64,000 nt of DNA from Bradyrhizobium sp. SZCCT0231 (GCF_018130245.1 NZ_JAFCKP010000003.1:434001-498000), one strand, 5' to 3'. Shown: positions 36,513 through 45,579, counted from the first letter of the stretch. Numbers and translations are program-made. Notes: generated from the letters alone by a model not told the origin.

Positions 36513-37883
36513 ATGCAGATGCGAGCGCTGGCTGGGTCCGCGAGCAGTGAGCCGCGAAAGCCGTTCTACCGGATTCTTTATGTCCAGGTGCTGATCGGCC
36601 TCATGCTTGGTGTCCTCACCGGCCATTTCTGGCCCGAATTCGGCGCCGCGCTGAAGCCCTTTGGCGATGGCTTCGTCAAGCTGGTCAAGATGATGATCGC
36701 GCCGATCGTATTCTGCACCATCGTGAGCGGCATCAACAGCATCAGCGATTCCCGCGAGGTCGGCCGCACGCTGGTGAAATCCATGGCGCTGTTCTACTTG
36801 CTGACCGTGCTCGCTTTGCTGGCAGGGCTGATCGCTGTGTCGCTGATCCAACCGGGCGCGGGCATGCATGTTGCGGTCAATACGTTGGACCCGTCAGTGG
36901 CCGCGAAATTCACCAAGCAGGCAGGGGTATCCGGCTTCGCGGACTTCATCCTGCACATCATCCCGCATTCGTTCTTCGGAGCGTTCGCCGATGGTGAAGT
37001 GCTGCCGGTGCTGCTGGTCTCCATTCTCATCGCCTTTGGGCTGAGCCGCGCCGGTGACGACGGTGTGGTGGTGACCAAGGCCGTCACCTCGTTCTCGCAC
37101 GTGCTGTTTGTGGCCTTCGGTTTCGTCATGAAGCTCGCTCCGCTCGGCGCCTTCGGGGCCATGGCGTTCACCGTGGGCCGCTATGGCATCCGTTCGATTG
37201 GCTCGCTCGGACTGCTGATCCTGACCTTCTATATCGCCTGCTCCGTCTTCGTGGTGGTCGTGCTTGGTACGCTGGCGCGGCTGAACGGCTTCAGCCTGTG
37301 GAAGACGATCCGCTACTTCAAGGAAGAATTGCTGATCGTGCTCGGCACGTCGTCGTCGGAGCCGGCGCTGCCTGGCGCGCTGCGCAAGCTGGAGCAGCTC
37401 GGATGCCGGAAAGGCGTATCGGGGCTCGTGTTGCCGATGGGCTATTCCTTCAATCTGGACGGCAGCGCCATTTATCTCACCTTGGCGTCCATCTTCATCG
37501 CGCAAGCCTGCGACATTCACCTGTCATGGGGGCAGATTGCGGCGATGCTCGGATTGATGCTGCTGACGTCCAAAGGGGCCGCCGGCGTCACCGGTAGCGG
37601 TTTCGTTGCGCTCGTCGCGACTCTATCGGTGATGCCGGACCTGCCCGTGACCGGCGTGGCGCTGCTTGTCGGCATCGACCGCTTCATGTCGGAGGCGCGG
37701 GCACTGACCAGCATGATCAGCAACTGTGTCGCATCCATCACCATCTCGCTGTGGGAGGACGCCTGTGATCGCGAGGTGTTGGCCCGTGAACTGGGACAGG
37801 GCGAGGTCGCGTCGAAGATCGCTGCGGCACCAGTGGTGCGGGAGGACAACAGCTGGATTTCGACGACGCAATCGGCCGCTTGA
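36513..37883 (+). CDS. dctA: C4-dicarboxylate:cation symporter (DctA-like)
   Basis: Inner-membrane carrier of the dicarboxylate/amino acid:cation symporter family, 456 residues with eight helices and two re-entrant loops. It carries the family motifs YVQVLIGLMLGVLTGHFWPE, KMMIAPIVFCTIVSGI, the serine-rich loop LGTSSSEPALPG and the substrate site LPMGYSFNLDGSAIYLTLASIF. DctA imports succinate, fumarate and malate. In this context it may bring in the acid handled by the adjacent PrpF-family tautomerase. It is probably co-transcribed with that gene and controlled by the LysR protein. Confidence 0.92.
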   Translation: MQMRALAGSASSEPRKPFYRILYVQVLIGLMLGVLTGHFWPEFGAALKPFGDGFVKLVKMMIAPIVFCTIVSGINSISDSREVGRTLVKSMALFYLLTVLALLAGLIAVSLIQPGAGMHVAVNTLDPSVAAKFTKQAGVSGFADFILHIIPHSFFGAFADGEVLPVLLVSILIAFGLSRAGDDGVVVTKAVTSFSHVLFVAFGFVMKLAPLGAFGAMAFTVGRYGIRSIGSLGLLILTFYIACSVFVVVVLGTLARLNGFSLWKTIRYFKEELLIVLGTSSSEPALPGALRKLEQLGCRKGVSGLVLPMGYSFNLDGSAIYLTLASIFIAQACDIHLSWGQIAAMLGLMLLTSKGAAGVTGSGFVALVATLSVMPDLPVTGVALLVGIDRFMSEARALTSMISNCVASITISLWEDACDREVLARELGQGEVASKIAAAPVVREDNSWISTTQSAA

Positions 37884-37910
37884 ACCCGAAGAGCGCGACG
37901 CCGATCAGTC

Positions 37911-38009
37911 TAAAGCGCGATGAGATTCGGATGAATCGTCATCGCGTTTTAGGTTGTTGTTTACGCATGGTCTTTTCGGAAAACCGCTTCGCACTTTTCC
38001 CGATCATGC
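37911..38009. repeat. composite palindromic repeat, elements B and A (inverted)
   Basis: Element B (37911-37951; TAAAGCGCGATGA / TCATCGCGTTTTA) followed by element A (37965-38009; GCATGG...CGATCATGC with the TTTTCGGAAAACCGC core). The order is inverted relative to the copies at 15883 and 17366. It lies between the convergent dctA-like and AsmA genes and probably acts as a shared terminator. Confidence 0.85.
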
Positions 38010-38010
38010 T

Positions 38011-39951
38011 TTAGTTCGACTTGGCGTTCTCTTTGGCGTTCTCTGCCGTCGGCGATTCCGCCGGTGCGGGGCGCTTTCCGCTGCCGGTGATGCGCTCGAT
38101 TGCGGAGCGAACGGCGTCGCCTCCCTTGCGGTCCTTCAGCATGTCGAGCAGCGGCGCGGAGGCCGGCGAGCGGCGGATCAGGCTTTCCGGATCGGGGAAG
38201 ATCAGCGGATCGTCCCAGGGGCCCTGCACCACGAAGGGCAGTTCGAAACCCGACGCACTGTTGAGGCTGGCCACGCCCTTCATGTCGTATTCGCGTGCCG
38301 GCACCGAGGCGGTGCCGGTGAGCGTGATCTTCGCCGCCGGCCCTTCGACGCGGATGTCTTCGGCGGTGGCGATGCCGTCGGAGAATTTCACGGCGATGGT
38401 GAGATTGTTGTAGGGCGTCGAGCCGTTGCGGAAATTGCCGCCGCCCGACAGCGGCCGCCGCTCCAGCCGCTTCAGGAGCTGCTCGGCGTTGAAGCCCGAG
38501 ATCGCACCGTCATGCCCGGTCACCGTGGCGCTTCCGTCGAGTGACTGCACGAGGCCGAACGGGCTCGATCCGGAGGCGAGGAGCGAGACGTTGATGTTGC
38601 CGCGGCCGGACAGCTTGTTGAGACCGAACAGTTCGGTGGCGCAGGCCTGGAGATCGACGTCGGTGAACTGGAATTGCGCCTTGATGTCGGCGACGGTGTC
38701 GGACCGCGCGATGCCGAACGAGCCTTTTGCGATCCCGCCATAGACTTGCGCCTCGCCGACCGAGAGCGCCAGCGTGCCGTTGCGCAAATTGGCGCCGATC
38801 GCGGTGCGGCCGAGCTTCGTCGGCCCGACCGTCAGCCTTGCGGCCGACAGGCGCATGTCGAGGTCGGTGGTCGACAATCCGTTGAGGTCGAACAGCTGCC
38901 TGTTCCAGTCGCGCGCGCCGCTCGCGAGCAGGCGGAACGTCGAGATATAAGGTGTGAAGTCGAGCGCGTCGGCGGCGAGCGTCGCCTGCAGCGTCTGCCG
39001 GCCGTTATTGGCGTAGGTCATGACACCCTCGGCGGCATTGCCGTCGAGCTCGACATTGACATTGGTGAGCGCGATCGAGGCGCCGACGACGTTGGCGCGC
39101 GCCTTCAGCGCAAAGCGGCCGAAGCCGCCGCTGCCGGGCTGCGGCTGCCCGGTCCAGCGCAGCGCGTTGCGCAAGGACGGGCTGTCGATGGTGAGCGTGC
39201 CTTCCATCATCGGGCTGGTGCGATTGGCGACGCTGCCGTCGAAGGCGAGCTTGAGCGGCGCGCTGGCGATTCGCGCCTTCAGGCCGGACCGATCGCCGGA
39301 GAGGGCGGCGACGAAATCGGAAAAGCTGATCGAGCCGTCGACGCGCTCGCCGCGCCAGTCGAACTGTCCGGTCGCAGCAAAGGAGCGCGAGATCGAAGGC
39401 CAGGCCAGCGACAGGTCGATGTCCTCGAGCTTCTCGGTGGCATGCGTGGCGGCGTCCTCGTAGTCGAGCACGCCGTCCTGGATCCGGATTTCGGAGAACG
39501 AGACCTGGTTCTCGGCCCCGGGCTTCATGGTGCGCGCGATGGTCTGGATGAAGGGCGTCCAGTTGCTCTCGCCGTCCGGCTTGAGGCTGACGTGGATGCG
39601 CGGCCGCAGCAGCATCAGGTCGGCGATCTCGAACCGCTGCAGCAGCAGCGGCAGCAGCCGCAAATTGGCGGTGAGCACGTCGATATGGAGCGCGGGATCG
39701 TTGGCGCCGCCGCCCTTGAGGCCGACGTCCTGGAAGGAGATGTAGCTCGCCGGCAGGAGCGAAATGTCGATGTTGCCTGCGACATTGAGCTCGAGCCCGG
39801 TGACGTCGCGGATCTGCGCCTCGACCGCCCTGCGCAGCGCGTCGCGGTTGATGAGCCAGGAGGTCGCGATCAGGGCGATCAGGGCGACGCCGAGCAGCGC
39901 CGCGATCGGCGTCCCGAGGCGCTTCATTCCTTGGGCCATGGTCAATGGCAT
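38011..39951 (-). CDS. AsmA-family envelope protein
   Basis: Inner-membrane-anchored periplasmic protein of about 646 residues. It has a short N-terminal helix (about 12-32; IAALLGVALIALIATSWLI), the AsmA N-terminal segment LRRAVEAQIRDVTGLELNVAGNIDISLLP and the C-terminal DUF3971-like part with DGSATVTGHDGAISGFNAEQLLKRLERRPLSGGG. AsmA-like proteins form long lipid-transfer grooves between the membranes and influence outer-membrane phospholipid balance. The start is uncertain among ATGs at 39951, 39939 and 39927. It is monocistronic. Confidence 0.88.
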   Translation of the reverse strand: MPLTMAQGMKRLGTPIAALLGVALIALIATSWLINRDALRRAVEAQIRDVTGLELNVAGNIDISLLPASYISFQDVGLKGGGANDPALHIDVLTANLRLLPLLLQRFEIADLMLLRPRIHVSLKPDGESNWTPFIQTIARTMKPGAENQVSFSEIRIQDGVLDYEDAATHATEKLEDIDLSLAWPSISRSFAATGQFDWRGERVDGSISFSDFVAALSGDRSGLKARIASAPLKLAFDGSVANRTSPMMEGTLTIDSPSLRNALRWTGQPQPGSGGFGRFALKARANVVGASIALTNVNVELDGNAAEGVMTYANNGRQTLQATLAADALDFTPYISTFRLLASGARDWNRQLFDLNGLSTTDLDMRLSAARLTVGPTKLGRTAIGANLRNGTLALSVGEAQVYGGIAKGSFGIARSDTVADIKAQFQFTDVDLQACATELFGLNKLSGRGNINVSLLASGSSPFGLVQSLDGSATVTGHDGAISGFNAEQLLKRLERRPLSGGGNFRNGSTPYNNLTIAVKFSDGIATAEDIRVEGPAAKITLTGTASVPAREYDMKGVASLNSASGFELPFVVQGPWDDPLIFPDPESLIRRSPASAPLLDMLKDRKGGDAVRSAIERITGSGKRPAPAESPTAENAKENAKSN

Positions 39952-40212
39952 GTCCTGATCGGGTTGGTCGTTGGAGCCAGAAGGGCGGGCCGGGAAACCC
40001 TGCGCGCCCACACCCAACCCCCGCAACTTGATGGGTTTTCTTGACGCTTTCAAGGCCGCGGCATGGCTATGCCCACCGCATGGGCAGCTTCTATCACCCA
40101 GGGGAGGAGTGGAGAACCCCCTATCATTGACGGCTTCGGACGATTTCGCCTAATAATCGCCGCCAATAGGGCGCGACGCCTGCAAGCCGAAGGTTCAGTC
40201 GAGGTTTTTTGC

Positions 40213-40950
40213 ATGAACAAGGTCTATCCCGACGCCAAGTCGGCGCTGTCAGGCATTCTAAAAGACAACATGATGATCATGTCGGGCGGCTTCGGCCTCT
40301 GCGGCATTGCCGAGGAGCTGTCGGACGCGATCCGGGAGTCCGGCGTCAAGGGCCTGACGGTGGTCTCCAACAATGCCGGTGTCGACGGTATCGGCCTCAG
40401 CCGCCTTCTCGAAACCCGCCAGATCAAGAAGATGATCTCGTCCTATGTCGGCGAGAACAAGCTGTTCGCCCAGCAATTTCTCGCCGGCGAGCTGGAACTC
40501 GAATTCAACCCGCAGGGCACGCTGGCCGAGCGCATCCGCGCCGGTGGCGCCGGTATCCCGGCCTTCTACACCAAGACCGGCGTCGGCACGCTGATCGCCG
40601 AAGGCAAGGAAGTGAAGGAGTTCGACGGCGAGAAATACCTGATGGAGCGCGGCCTGTTTGCCGACCTCGCCATCGTGCACGCCTGGAAGGGCGACACCGC
40701 CGGCAACCTGATCTACCGCAAGACCGCGCGCAATTTTAATCCGATGATGGCGACCGCCGCGAAGATCACGGTGGCCGAGGTCGAGCATCTGGTTCCCGCC
40801 GGTGAACTCAATCCCGACCACATCCACACGCCCGGCATCTTCGTGAAGCGCATCGTCGAGGTCGGCACGGCCAAGAAGCGCATCGAATTCCGCAACACCC
40901 GCCCGCGTCCGACGACGGCGCCGGCGGCCGGCACTGGAGTTGAAATCTGA
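40213..40950 (+). CDS. scoA: 3-oxoacid CoA-transferase subunit A
   Basis: Cytoplasmic transferase subunit of 245 residues that activates acetoacetate or another 3-oxoacid with CoA from succinyl-CoA. It has the family opening [19 protein letters not shown], the segment [17 protein letters not shown] and the late motif [22 protein letters not shown]. The start is the ATG at 40213 behind GAGG; an upstream reading adds 50 unrelated residues. Its stop overlaps the start of subunit B (TGATG), so the two are made together. Confidence 0.93.
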   Translation: MNKVYPDAKSALSGILKDNMMIMSGGFGLCGIAEELSDAIRESGVKGLTVVSNNAGVDGIGLSRLLETRQIKKMISSYVGENKLFAQQFLAGELELEFNPQGTLAERIRAGGAGIPAFYTKTGVGTLIAEGKEVKEFDGEKYLMERGLFADLAIVHAWKGDTAGNLIYRKTARNFNPMMATAAKITVAEVEHLVPAGELNPDHIHTPGIFVKRIVEVGTAKKRIEFRNTRPRPTTAPAAGTGVEI

Positions 40951-41600
40951 TGGCCTGGACCCGTGAACAGATGGCCGCGCGCGCTGCGAAGGAGTTGCGT
41001 GACGGCTATTACGTCAATCTCGGCATCGGCATCCCGACGCTGGTCTCGAATTACATCCCGGACGGCATGGACGTCAGCCTGCAGAGCGAGAACGGCATGC
41101 TCGGCATGGGCCCGTTTCCCTATGAGGGCGAGGAAGACGCCGATCTCATCAACGCCGGCAAGCAGACCGTGAGCGAGCTGCCCTCGACGTCCTATTTCTC
41201 CAGCGCGGATTCCTTCGGCATGATCCGCGGCGGCCACATGGATCTTTCGATCCTCGGCGCCATGCAGGTGGCCCAGAATGGCGATCTCGCCAACTGGATG
41301 ATCCCCGGCAAGATGGTCAAGGGCATGGGCGGCGCGATGGATCTCGTCGCCGGCGTCAAGCGCGTCGTCGTGGTGATGGAGCATTCGGCCAAGGACGGCC
41401 CGAAGCTGCTGAAAAAGTGCAACCTGCCGCTGACCGGCGAGCGCGTGGTCGACATGGTCGTCACCGATCTCGCCGTCTTCACCATCGACAAGCACGGCGA
41501 CGGCGGCATGGCCCTGATCGAGCTCGCCGACGGCGTCTCGCTCGACGAGGTCAAGTCCAAGACCGAAGCCGAATTCCGCGTCGCGCTGACGAACACGTAG
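40950..41600 (+). CDS. scoB: 3-oxoacid CoA-transferase subunit B
   Basis: Catalytic partner subunit, 216 residues. The active-site Glu that forms the CoA thioester lies in the motif [14 protein letters not shown]. The N-terminal [17 protein letters not shown] and the [14 protein letters not shown] segment complete the family pattern. The start overlaps the stop of subunit A. Together they allow use of ketone bodies or turnover of polyhydroxybutyrate products. No other ketone-body gene is adjacent. Confidence 0.94.
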   Translation: MAWTREQMAARAAKELRDGYYVNLGIGIPTLVSNYIPDGMDVSLQSENGMLGMGPFPYEGEEDADLINAGKQTVSELPSTSYFSSADSFGMIRGGHMDLSILGAMQVAQNGDLANWMIPGKMVKGMGGAMDLVAGVKRVVVVMEHSAKDGPKLLKKCNLPLTGERVVDMVVTDLAVFTIDKHGDGGMALIELADGVSLDEVKSKTEAEFRVALTNT

Positions 41601-41732
41601 GCGAGAAACCCTGGGGGCGCGCATGACGATACGGTCTGCGCGTCCTTGCGATTTTGGTTCAGCGATCAGGTTGGCCGATGACGACTCAATTGGTCGAAGC
41701 ACCACGGATGCGCGAACGATTGGCCCCTGCCT

Positions 41733-43445
41733 TCAAGCGGGGCCGCTCGGCACCTCGGAGAACCGGGTCAACCAGACAACCGGGCCGATGCTGGCGGCGA
41801 TGATCAGGAGGGCCGCAAGCGCGCCGTCCTCGAAATTGCCGCGGCTTGCGAACTGGTAGATCGACGTCGACAGCGTTTCGACGTTGAGGGGCCGCAAGAG
41901 CAGCGTTGCCGGGAGCTCCTTCAGGCAGTCGACGAACATGATGATGACGGCGCCAAGCATCGCGGGCCGGAGCAACGGCAGATAGATCTGCCTTAGTATG
42001 ATCGCCTGGCCAGCGCCGACCGTGCGCGCGCTCTCGTCATAGTCGCGCGGAATGCTGTCGAACCCGGCCTTGATCATGCCGACCGGCACGGCCAGAAAAC
42101 GAATCGTGTAGGCGATGACGACGGCCGTCCCGGAGCCGACCAGGATCAGCCCAGGCAGCGAATGTCCCGTCCAGGTAGCGACCGCGCTCAGCGCGTTGTC
42201 GACCGCCAGTACGGGGGTCAGCAGGCCGAGGGCAATCACGAGACCCGGCAGCGCGTAGCCGGTCTGCGCGATGCTCATCGCCACATATCGCAGAGGATCC
42301 GGCCGAAAGCGGTGCGCGATCGTCGTGGCGAGCGCAAGCATCAGCGCCATGAGCGTCGCGAGCGCTGCATAGGCAAACGAATGGAAGGTGTGGCGCCACA
42401 GGAGCGGGTCGAAATTTGCAAGCAGTCCGCGACCGAGAGCCTGATGCGCCAGATAGAACAGCGGCACGACGAAGCCGATCAGCACCGGCAGCACGCAGAC
42501 CGCGAACGCGATCCACGCTCTTGCGCCCGAAAGTGGGGTTCGCTGCCTCACATGCGGGCTTTCGGCCGAGAATTCGGCGTTGGCGTTGCGACGGCCGTAA
42601 CGCTCCATCGCGATAAGGCCGGCGACGATCGCAAGCATCAGGCATGCGAGTTGCGCCGCACCGGCAAGGCTGCCGCGGTTGAGCCAGGTGGTGAAGATCG
42701 AGACCGTCAGCGTGCGGATGCCGAGATATTCGCTGGCGCCGATGTCGTTGAGCGTTTCCAGCGCGACCAGCGCCACGCCGACAGCAAGCGCCGGCCGCGC
42801 CATCGGCAGTGAAACGCGCCAGAAAACGGTCCATCGGCCGGCCCCCAGCGTCGTAGCCGCCTCGGCGAATTCGGCAGACTGAACCTGGAACGTCGCGCGC
42901 GCCGACAGATAGACGTAAGGATAGAGCACGAGCCCGATCACGAAGATGGCGCCCGGCAGCGAGCGCAGGTTGGGCAGATGGCCGAGGGCATCGCGCAGCG
43001 GCAGCCAGATCGCCAGGGTGCGATGCACCAGGCCGAGCGGTTCGAACAGGTCGGCATAGACGTAAGCCGCAAGATAGGTCGGAATCGCCAGCGGCAGCGG
43101 CATCAGCCACAGGAGCATGCCCCGGCCAGGAAAATCGTGGCGCGATATCACCCATGCAGTGCCGGCGCCGATCAGAAGTGTGAGCGCGCCGACCCCGACG
43201 AGCAGAAGGGCGGTGTCCAGGAGGGCGGCCGGCAGCACGTAGTTGATCAGGTCGTGCCACACATCGGGCGCCGGCCGCAAAGCCAGCGAAACGATCGAGA
43301 TCACGGGCGCCGCGACCAGGATCGCGGTTGCGATCGCGATTGCGGTCGCGGCGCGCCCGGCGTGGGCGCGGCCTCTCGAACGAGGCCGTGCGCCCGAAGC
43401 TTCTGCCAGTTTGAGAGACGAGGGCCGCCAGAGATCAGTTGTCAA
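41733..43445 (-). CDS. ferric-iron ABC transporter permease (FbpB-like, fused double permease)
   Basis: Inner-membrane permease of about 570 residues made of two homologous halves with about twelve helices, as in FbpB/SfuB. An EAA loop is visible in each half: FAEAATTLGAGRWTVFWRVSLPMARP and YDESARTVGAGQAIILRQIYLPLLRP. The start is uncertain. The open frame extends back to 43598, but a TTG at 43445 would overlap the binding-protein gene by only 11 bases and fits the family length. It is transcribed after the binding protein. No ATPase gene is adjacent. Confidence 0.85.
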   Translation of the reverse strand: MTTDLWRPSSLKLAEASGARPRSRGRAHAGRAATAIAIATAILVAAPVISIVSLALRPAPDVWHDLINYVLPAALLDTALLLVGVGALTLLIGAGTAWVISRHDFPGRGMLLWLMPLPLAIPTYLAAYVYADLFEPLGLVHRTLAIWLPLRDALGHLPNLRSLPGAIFVIGLVLYPYVYLSARATFQVQSAEFAEAATTLGAGRWTVFWRVSLPMARPALAVGVALVALETLNDIGASEYLGIRTLTVSIFTTWLNRGSLAGAAQLACLMLAIVAGLIAMERYGRRNANAEFSAESPHVRQRTPLSGARAWIAFAVCVLPVLIGFVVPLFYLAHQALGRGLLANFDPLLWRHTFHSFAYAALATLMALMLALATTIAHRFRPDPLRYVAMSIAQTGYALPGLVIALGLLTPVLAVDNALSAVATWTGHSLPGLILVGSGTAVVIAYTIRFLAVPVGMIKAGFDSIPRDYDESARTVGAGQAIILRQIYLPLLRPAMLGAVIIMFVDCLKELPATLLLRPLNVETLSTSIYQFASRGNFEDGALAALLIIAASIGPVVWLTRFSEVPSGPA

Positions 43446-44463
43446 AGCCGACCTTGTCCACCAGCGAGGCCGCAGCCTTGCGGTTGGCGGCGATCTTTGC
43501 GATCGGCAACGGATCTGGGCCGAGCTTGCCGTAGCCCGCGATGGTAGAGTTGATGGCGACACCGCCCCGAACCGGATATTCGTAGTTCTGGTCGGCATAC
43601 ATCTGCTGCGCCTGCTCGCTAACGAGCCACTCGATCAACTTGATGCCGTTGGCCTTGTTGGGCGCGTGCTTGGCGAGCAGCACGCCGGAGAGGTTGACGT
43701 GGGTGCCGCCGCCCTCGAAGGTCGGCAGGATGACGCGGGTCGCCTCCGCCCACGGTTTCTTCTCGGGATCGTTGTTCATCATCAGCGCCCAGTAATAGGT
43801 GTTGCCGATGCCGATGTCGCACTTGCCGGCGGCAACGTCACGGGCGGCTTCGCGATCGCCGCCTGACGGCTTCTGAGCGAGATTGGCCTTCACGCCGCGC
43901 AGCCATTCCTCGGCCTTGGCCTCGCCGTACTTGGCCGTGTAGGCCGCGAACAGGGCGTTGTTGTAGATGTGCTGACCCGAGCGAATGCAGATCTTGCCCT
44001 TCCACTTGGGATCGGCGAGCTCCTCATAGGTGATCTTGTCCTGCTTGACGCGATCCTTCGAGGCATAGATCACGCGCGCGCGCATGGAGATGCCGGCCCA
44101 GTGTCCGTCCGGATCGCGATACTGCGCCGGCACGACCTTGTCGACCACCTCCGACTTGATCGGCTGGGTGACGCCAGCCTGCACGGCCTCGTCGATGCGG
44201 CCGATGTCCACCGTCAGCAGCACGTCGGCCGGACTGTTGGCGCCTTCCGCCTTCATGCGCTGCTCCAGACCGGAGCTTGCGGAGACGACATTGACCTTGA
44301 TGCCCGTATCCTTGCTGAAGGCGTCGAACAGCGGCTGGATCAGCTTGGTCTCGCGATAGGTATAGACGTTGACCTCGCCATTGTCGGCGGCTGCCTTCGA
44401 GACGAAGGAGGAGGTCAGGCACAGCATCGCCGCGGATGCGGCGAGGACACGAAGATCGATCAT
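43435..44463 (-). CDS. ferric-iron-binding periplasmic protein (FutA/FbpA-like)
   Basis: Periplasmic iron-binding protein of 342 residues. A signal peptide (about 1-26, ending SKAAA) precedes GEVNVYTYRETKLIQPLFDAFSKDTGIKVNVV. The conserved LLTVDIGRIDEAVQAG, GISMRARVIYASKDRV and the C-terminal paired-tyrosine region (MYADQNYEYPVR) are typical FutA/FbpA features; the two Tyr would bind ferric iron. The start is the ATG at 44463 behind GGGAGCAG. Two Irr-type iron boxes lie 92-131 bases upstream. It leads a two-gene operon with the double permease. Confidence 0.9.
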   Translation of the reverse strand: MIDLRVLAASAAMLCLTSSFVSKAAADNGEVNVYTYRETKLIQPLFDAFSKDTGIKVNVVSASSGLEQRMKAEGANSPADVLLTVDIGRIDEAVQAGVTQPIKSEVVDKVVPAQYRDPDGHWAGISMRARVIYASKDRVKQDKITYEELADPKWKGKICIRSGQHIYNNALFAAYTAKYGEAKAEEWLRGVKANLAQKPSGGDREAARDVAAGKCDIGIGNTYYWALMMNNDPEKKPWAEATRVILPTFEGGGTHVNLSGVLLAKHAPNKANGIKLIEWLVSEQAQQMYADQNYEYPVRGGVAINSTIAGYGKLGPDPLPIAKIAANRKAAASLVDKVGFDN

Positions 44464-44554
44464 AAAGGCTGCTCCCAACGGGCGATTGAACGCCGGATTG
44501 AGTAGCGCAGGCGATGTAGCAAAGTCAGCGACGCGATGTCGCGAAGGGGTGCGA

Positions 44555-44571
44555 TTTAGAGCGATTCCAGT
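44555..44571. promoter_or_regulatory. Irr/ICE-like box, distal half of a tandem pair
   Basis: TTTAGAGCGATTCCAGT matches 13 of 17 positions of the ICE pattern TTTAGAA-N3-TTCTAAA, counting N as free. It lies 23 bases (about two helical turns) from a better match and upstream of the leftward iron-binding-protein gene. Identified by eye from the remembered consensus. Confidence 0.45.
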
Positions 44572-44577
44572 GTATTC

Positions 44578-44594
44578 TTTAGACTCATTCCAAA
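44578..44594. promoter_or_regulatory. Irr/ICE-like iron-control box upstream of the iron ABC operon
   Basis: TTTAGACTCATTCCAAA fits the rhizobial Irr iron-control element (TTTAGAA-N3-TTCTAAA) at all but two positions. Irr represses or activates iron genes through such sites in Bradyrhizobium. It lies 115 bases upstream of the iron-binding-protein start codon, in the 180-base gap after nirV. Confidence 0.55.
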
Positions 44595-44597
44595 TTG

Positions 44598-44619
44598 TCG
44601 TCTGCGCAGCCGCAGACGA
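44598..44619 (-). terminator. terminator-like hairpin downstream of nirV
   Basis: Perfect 9-base stem TCGTCTGCG / CGCAGACGA with a 4-base loop, 25 bases past the nirV stop on the minus strand. The following bases (CAATTTGG) lack a strong U run, so termination is probable but not certain. It also insulates nirV from the iron operon that follows. Confidence 0.65.
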
Positions 44620-44643
44620 TGAAGGGAAAAATGATGCAGGCCG

Positions 44644-45528
44644 CTATGACCTCGCCGGCCACGCCTTGCTCAGGCGGTGCGACAGGCTCACCAGCCACGG
44701 CGTCTCCTCGCGCACCAAGCGGAAGCCGAGATTGGCGGGCGGCAGGCCCTGCGCGCAGCCGCCGGCGCGGGCATCGCGGATGAAGTCGGTGACATAGGCG
44801 CGATGGGCGCCTTCGGCGACGCGGACGCCACAATTTGCGTGCTGGCGCGTGATATGACCGGTCTCATCGAGCTGGCCGCGCACAAAGCAGGTCGAGGTCC
44901 ATTCCCAGACATTGCCGGCGAGATCGGAGACGCCATGTTCGTTGCTGCCGAACTTGCCGAACGGATAGACGGTGGGGTCCGAGATGTTGCGATCGGATTC
45001 GCGCTCATAGCGGCCGAGCGAGCGTCTTGAGGGATCATTCACATCCACAGGCACGCCGTCGTCCGTGAATTTGCTGCCGGCAGCGAAGGCCCATTCCTCG
45101 TCGCTCGGCAGGCGATAGGTCCTGCCGGTCTTGCGCGACAGCCAGCTCGCATAGGCGTCCGCATCATGCCAGCTCACCTGGACGACGGGCAGGTCCGGCG
45201 CAATTGCGACACTCCGTTCGAGCGGACGGCAGGCACCGTCCTGCACGCAGACCTGATAATCGGCGCTGGAGACCTGGTGCTTCATGATCGAAACCGGCTT
45301 TGCAACACGCACGGTAACGATCGGCGCCTCGGCCTGCTTGCCGGCATGCGTGAAATCGCCGGCGGCGCGATAGGACAGGGTGCCGGAAGCGATCTGCACG
45401 ATCGCCGGTTCGTTCCATGTCGGGGGGCGCCGTGCGGCGATATCGGAAACCAGGGGCACGACGGCGATCGGCCCGGCAAGGCCAGCCGCACAGGCGAGTG
45501 CCAGCTTGAGCTTGAATGCGAGCAGCAT
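44644..45528 (-). CDS. nirV: NirV, formylglycine-generating-enzyme-like protein of nitrite reduction
   Basis: SUMF1/FGE-fold protein of 294 residues with a signal peptide or anchor (about 5-28), so probably exported. Visible family motifs are VSWHDADAYASWLSRKTGRTYRLPSDEEWAFAA, DLAGNVWEWTSTC and a C-terminal NLGFRLVRE. Position directly after nirK identifies it as NirV, found beside copper nitrite reductases; its exact role is not settled. A hairpin in the 51-base gap separates it from nirK. A chromate, serine or sulfatase-maturing role would be the alternative for an isolated FGE protein. Confidence 0.88.
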   Translation of the reverse strand: MLLAFKLKLALACAAGLAGPIAVVPLVSDIAARRPPTWNEPAIVQIASGTLSYRAAGDFTHAGKQAEAPIVTVRVAKPVSIMKHQVSSADYQVCVQDGACRPLERSVAIAPDLPVVQVSWHDADAYASWLSRKTGRTYRLPSDEEWAFAAGSKFTDDGVPVDVNDPSRRSLGRYERESDRNISDPTVYPFGKFGSNEHGVSDLAGNVWEWTSTCFVRGQLDETGHITRQHANCGVRVAEGAHRAYVTDFIRDARAGGCAQGLPPANLGFRLVREETPWLVSLSHRLSKAWPARS

Positions 45529-45549
45529 GACGTCACCCCGAAAGGAAGA

Positions 45550-45572
45550 GGGGCCGGTTGTTCGCCGGCCCC
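45550..45572 (-). terminator. intercistronic hairpin between nirK and nirV
   Basis: Perfect 8-base GC stem GGGGCCGG / CCGGCCCC with a 7-base loop, extended by A-T and G-T pairs. On the transcribed strand it is followed by CTCTTCCTTTC. It should lower nirV expression relative to nirK, or stabilise the nirK message. Confidence 0.65.
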
Positions 45573-45579
45573 TTTCTTG

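Noticed and set aside
44644-45528. Sulfatase-maturing formylglycine-generating enzyme or EgtB
   Set aside because: No sulfatase or ergothioneine genes are near, and the position after nirK fits NirV.
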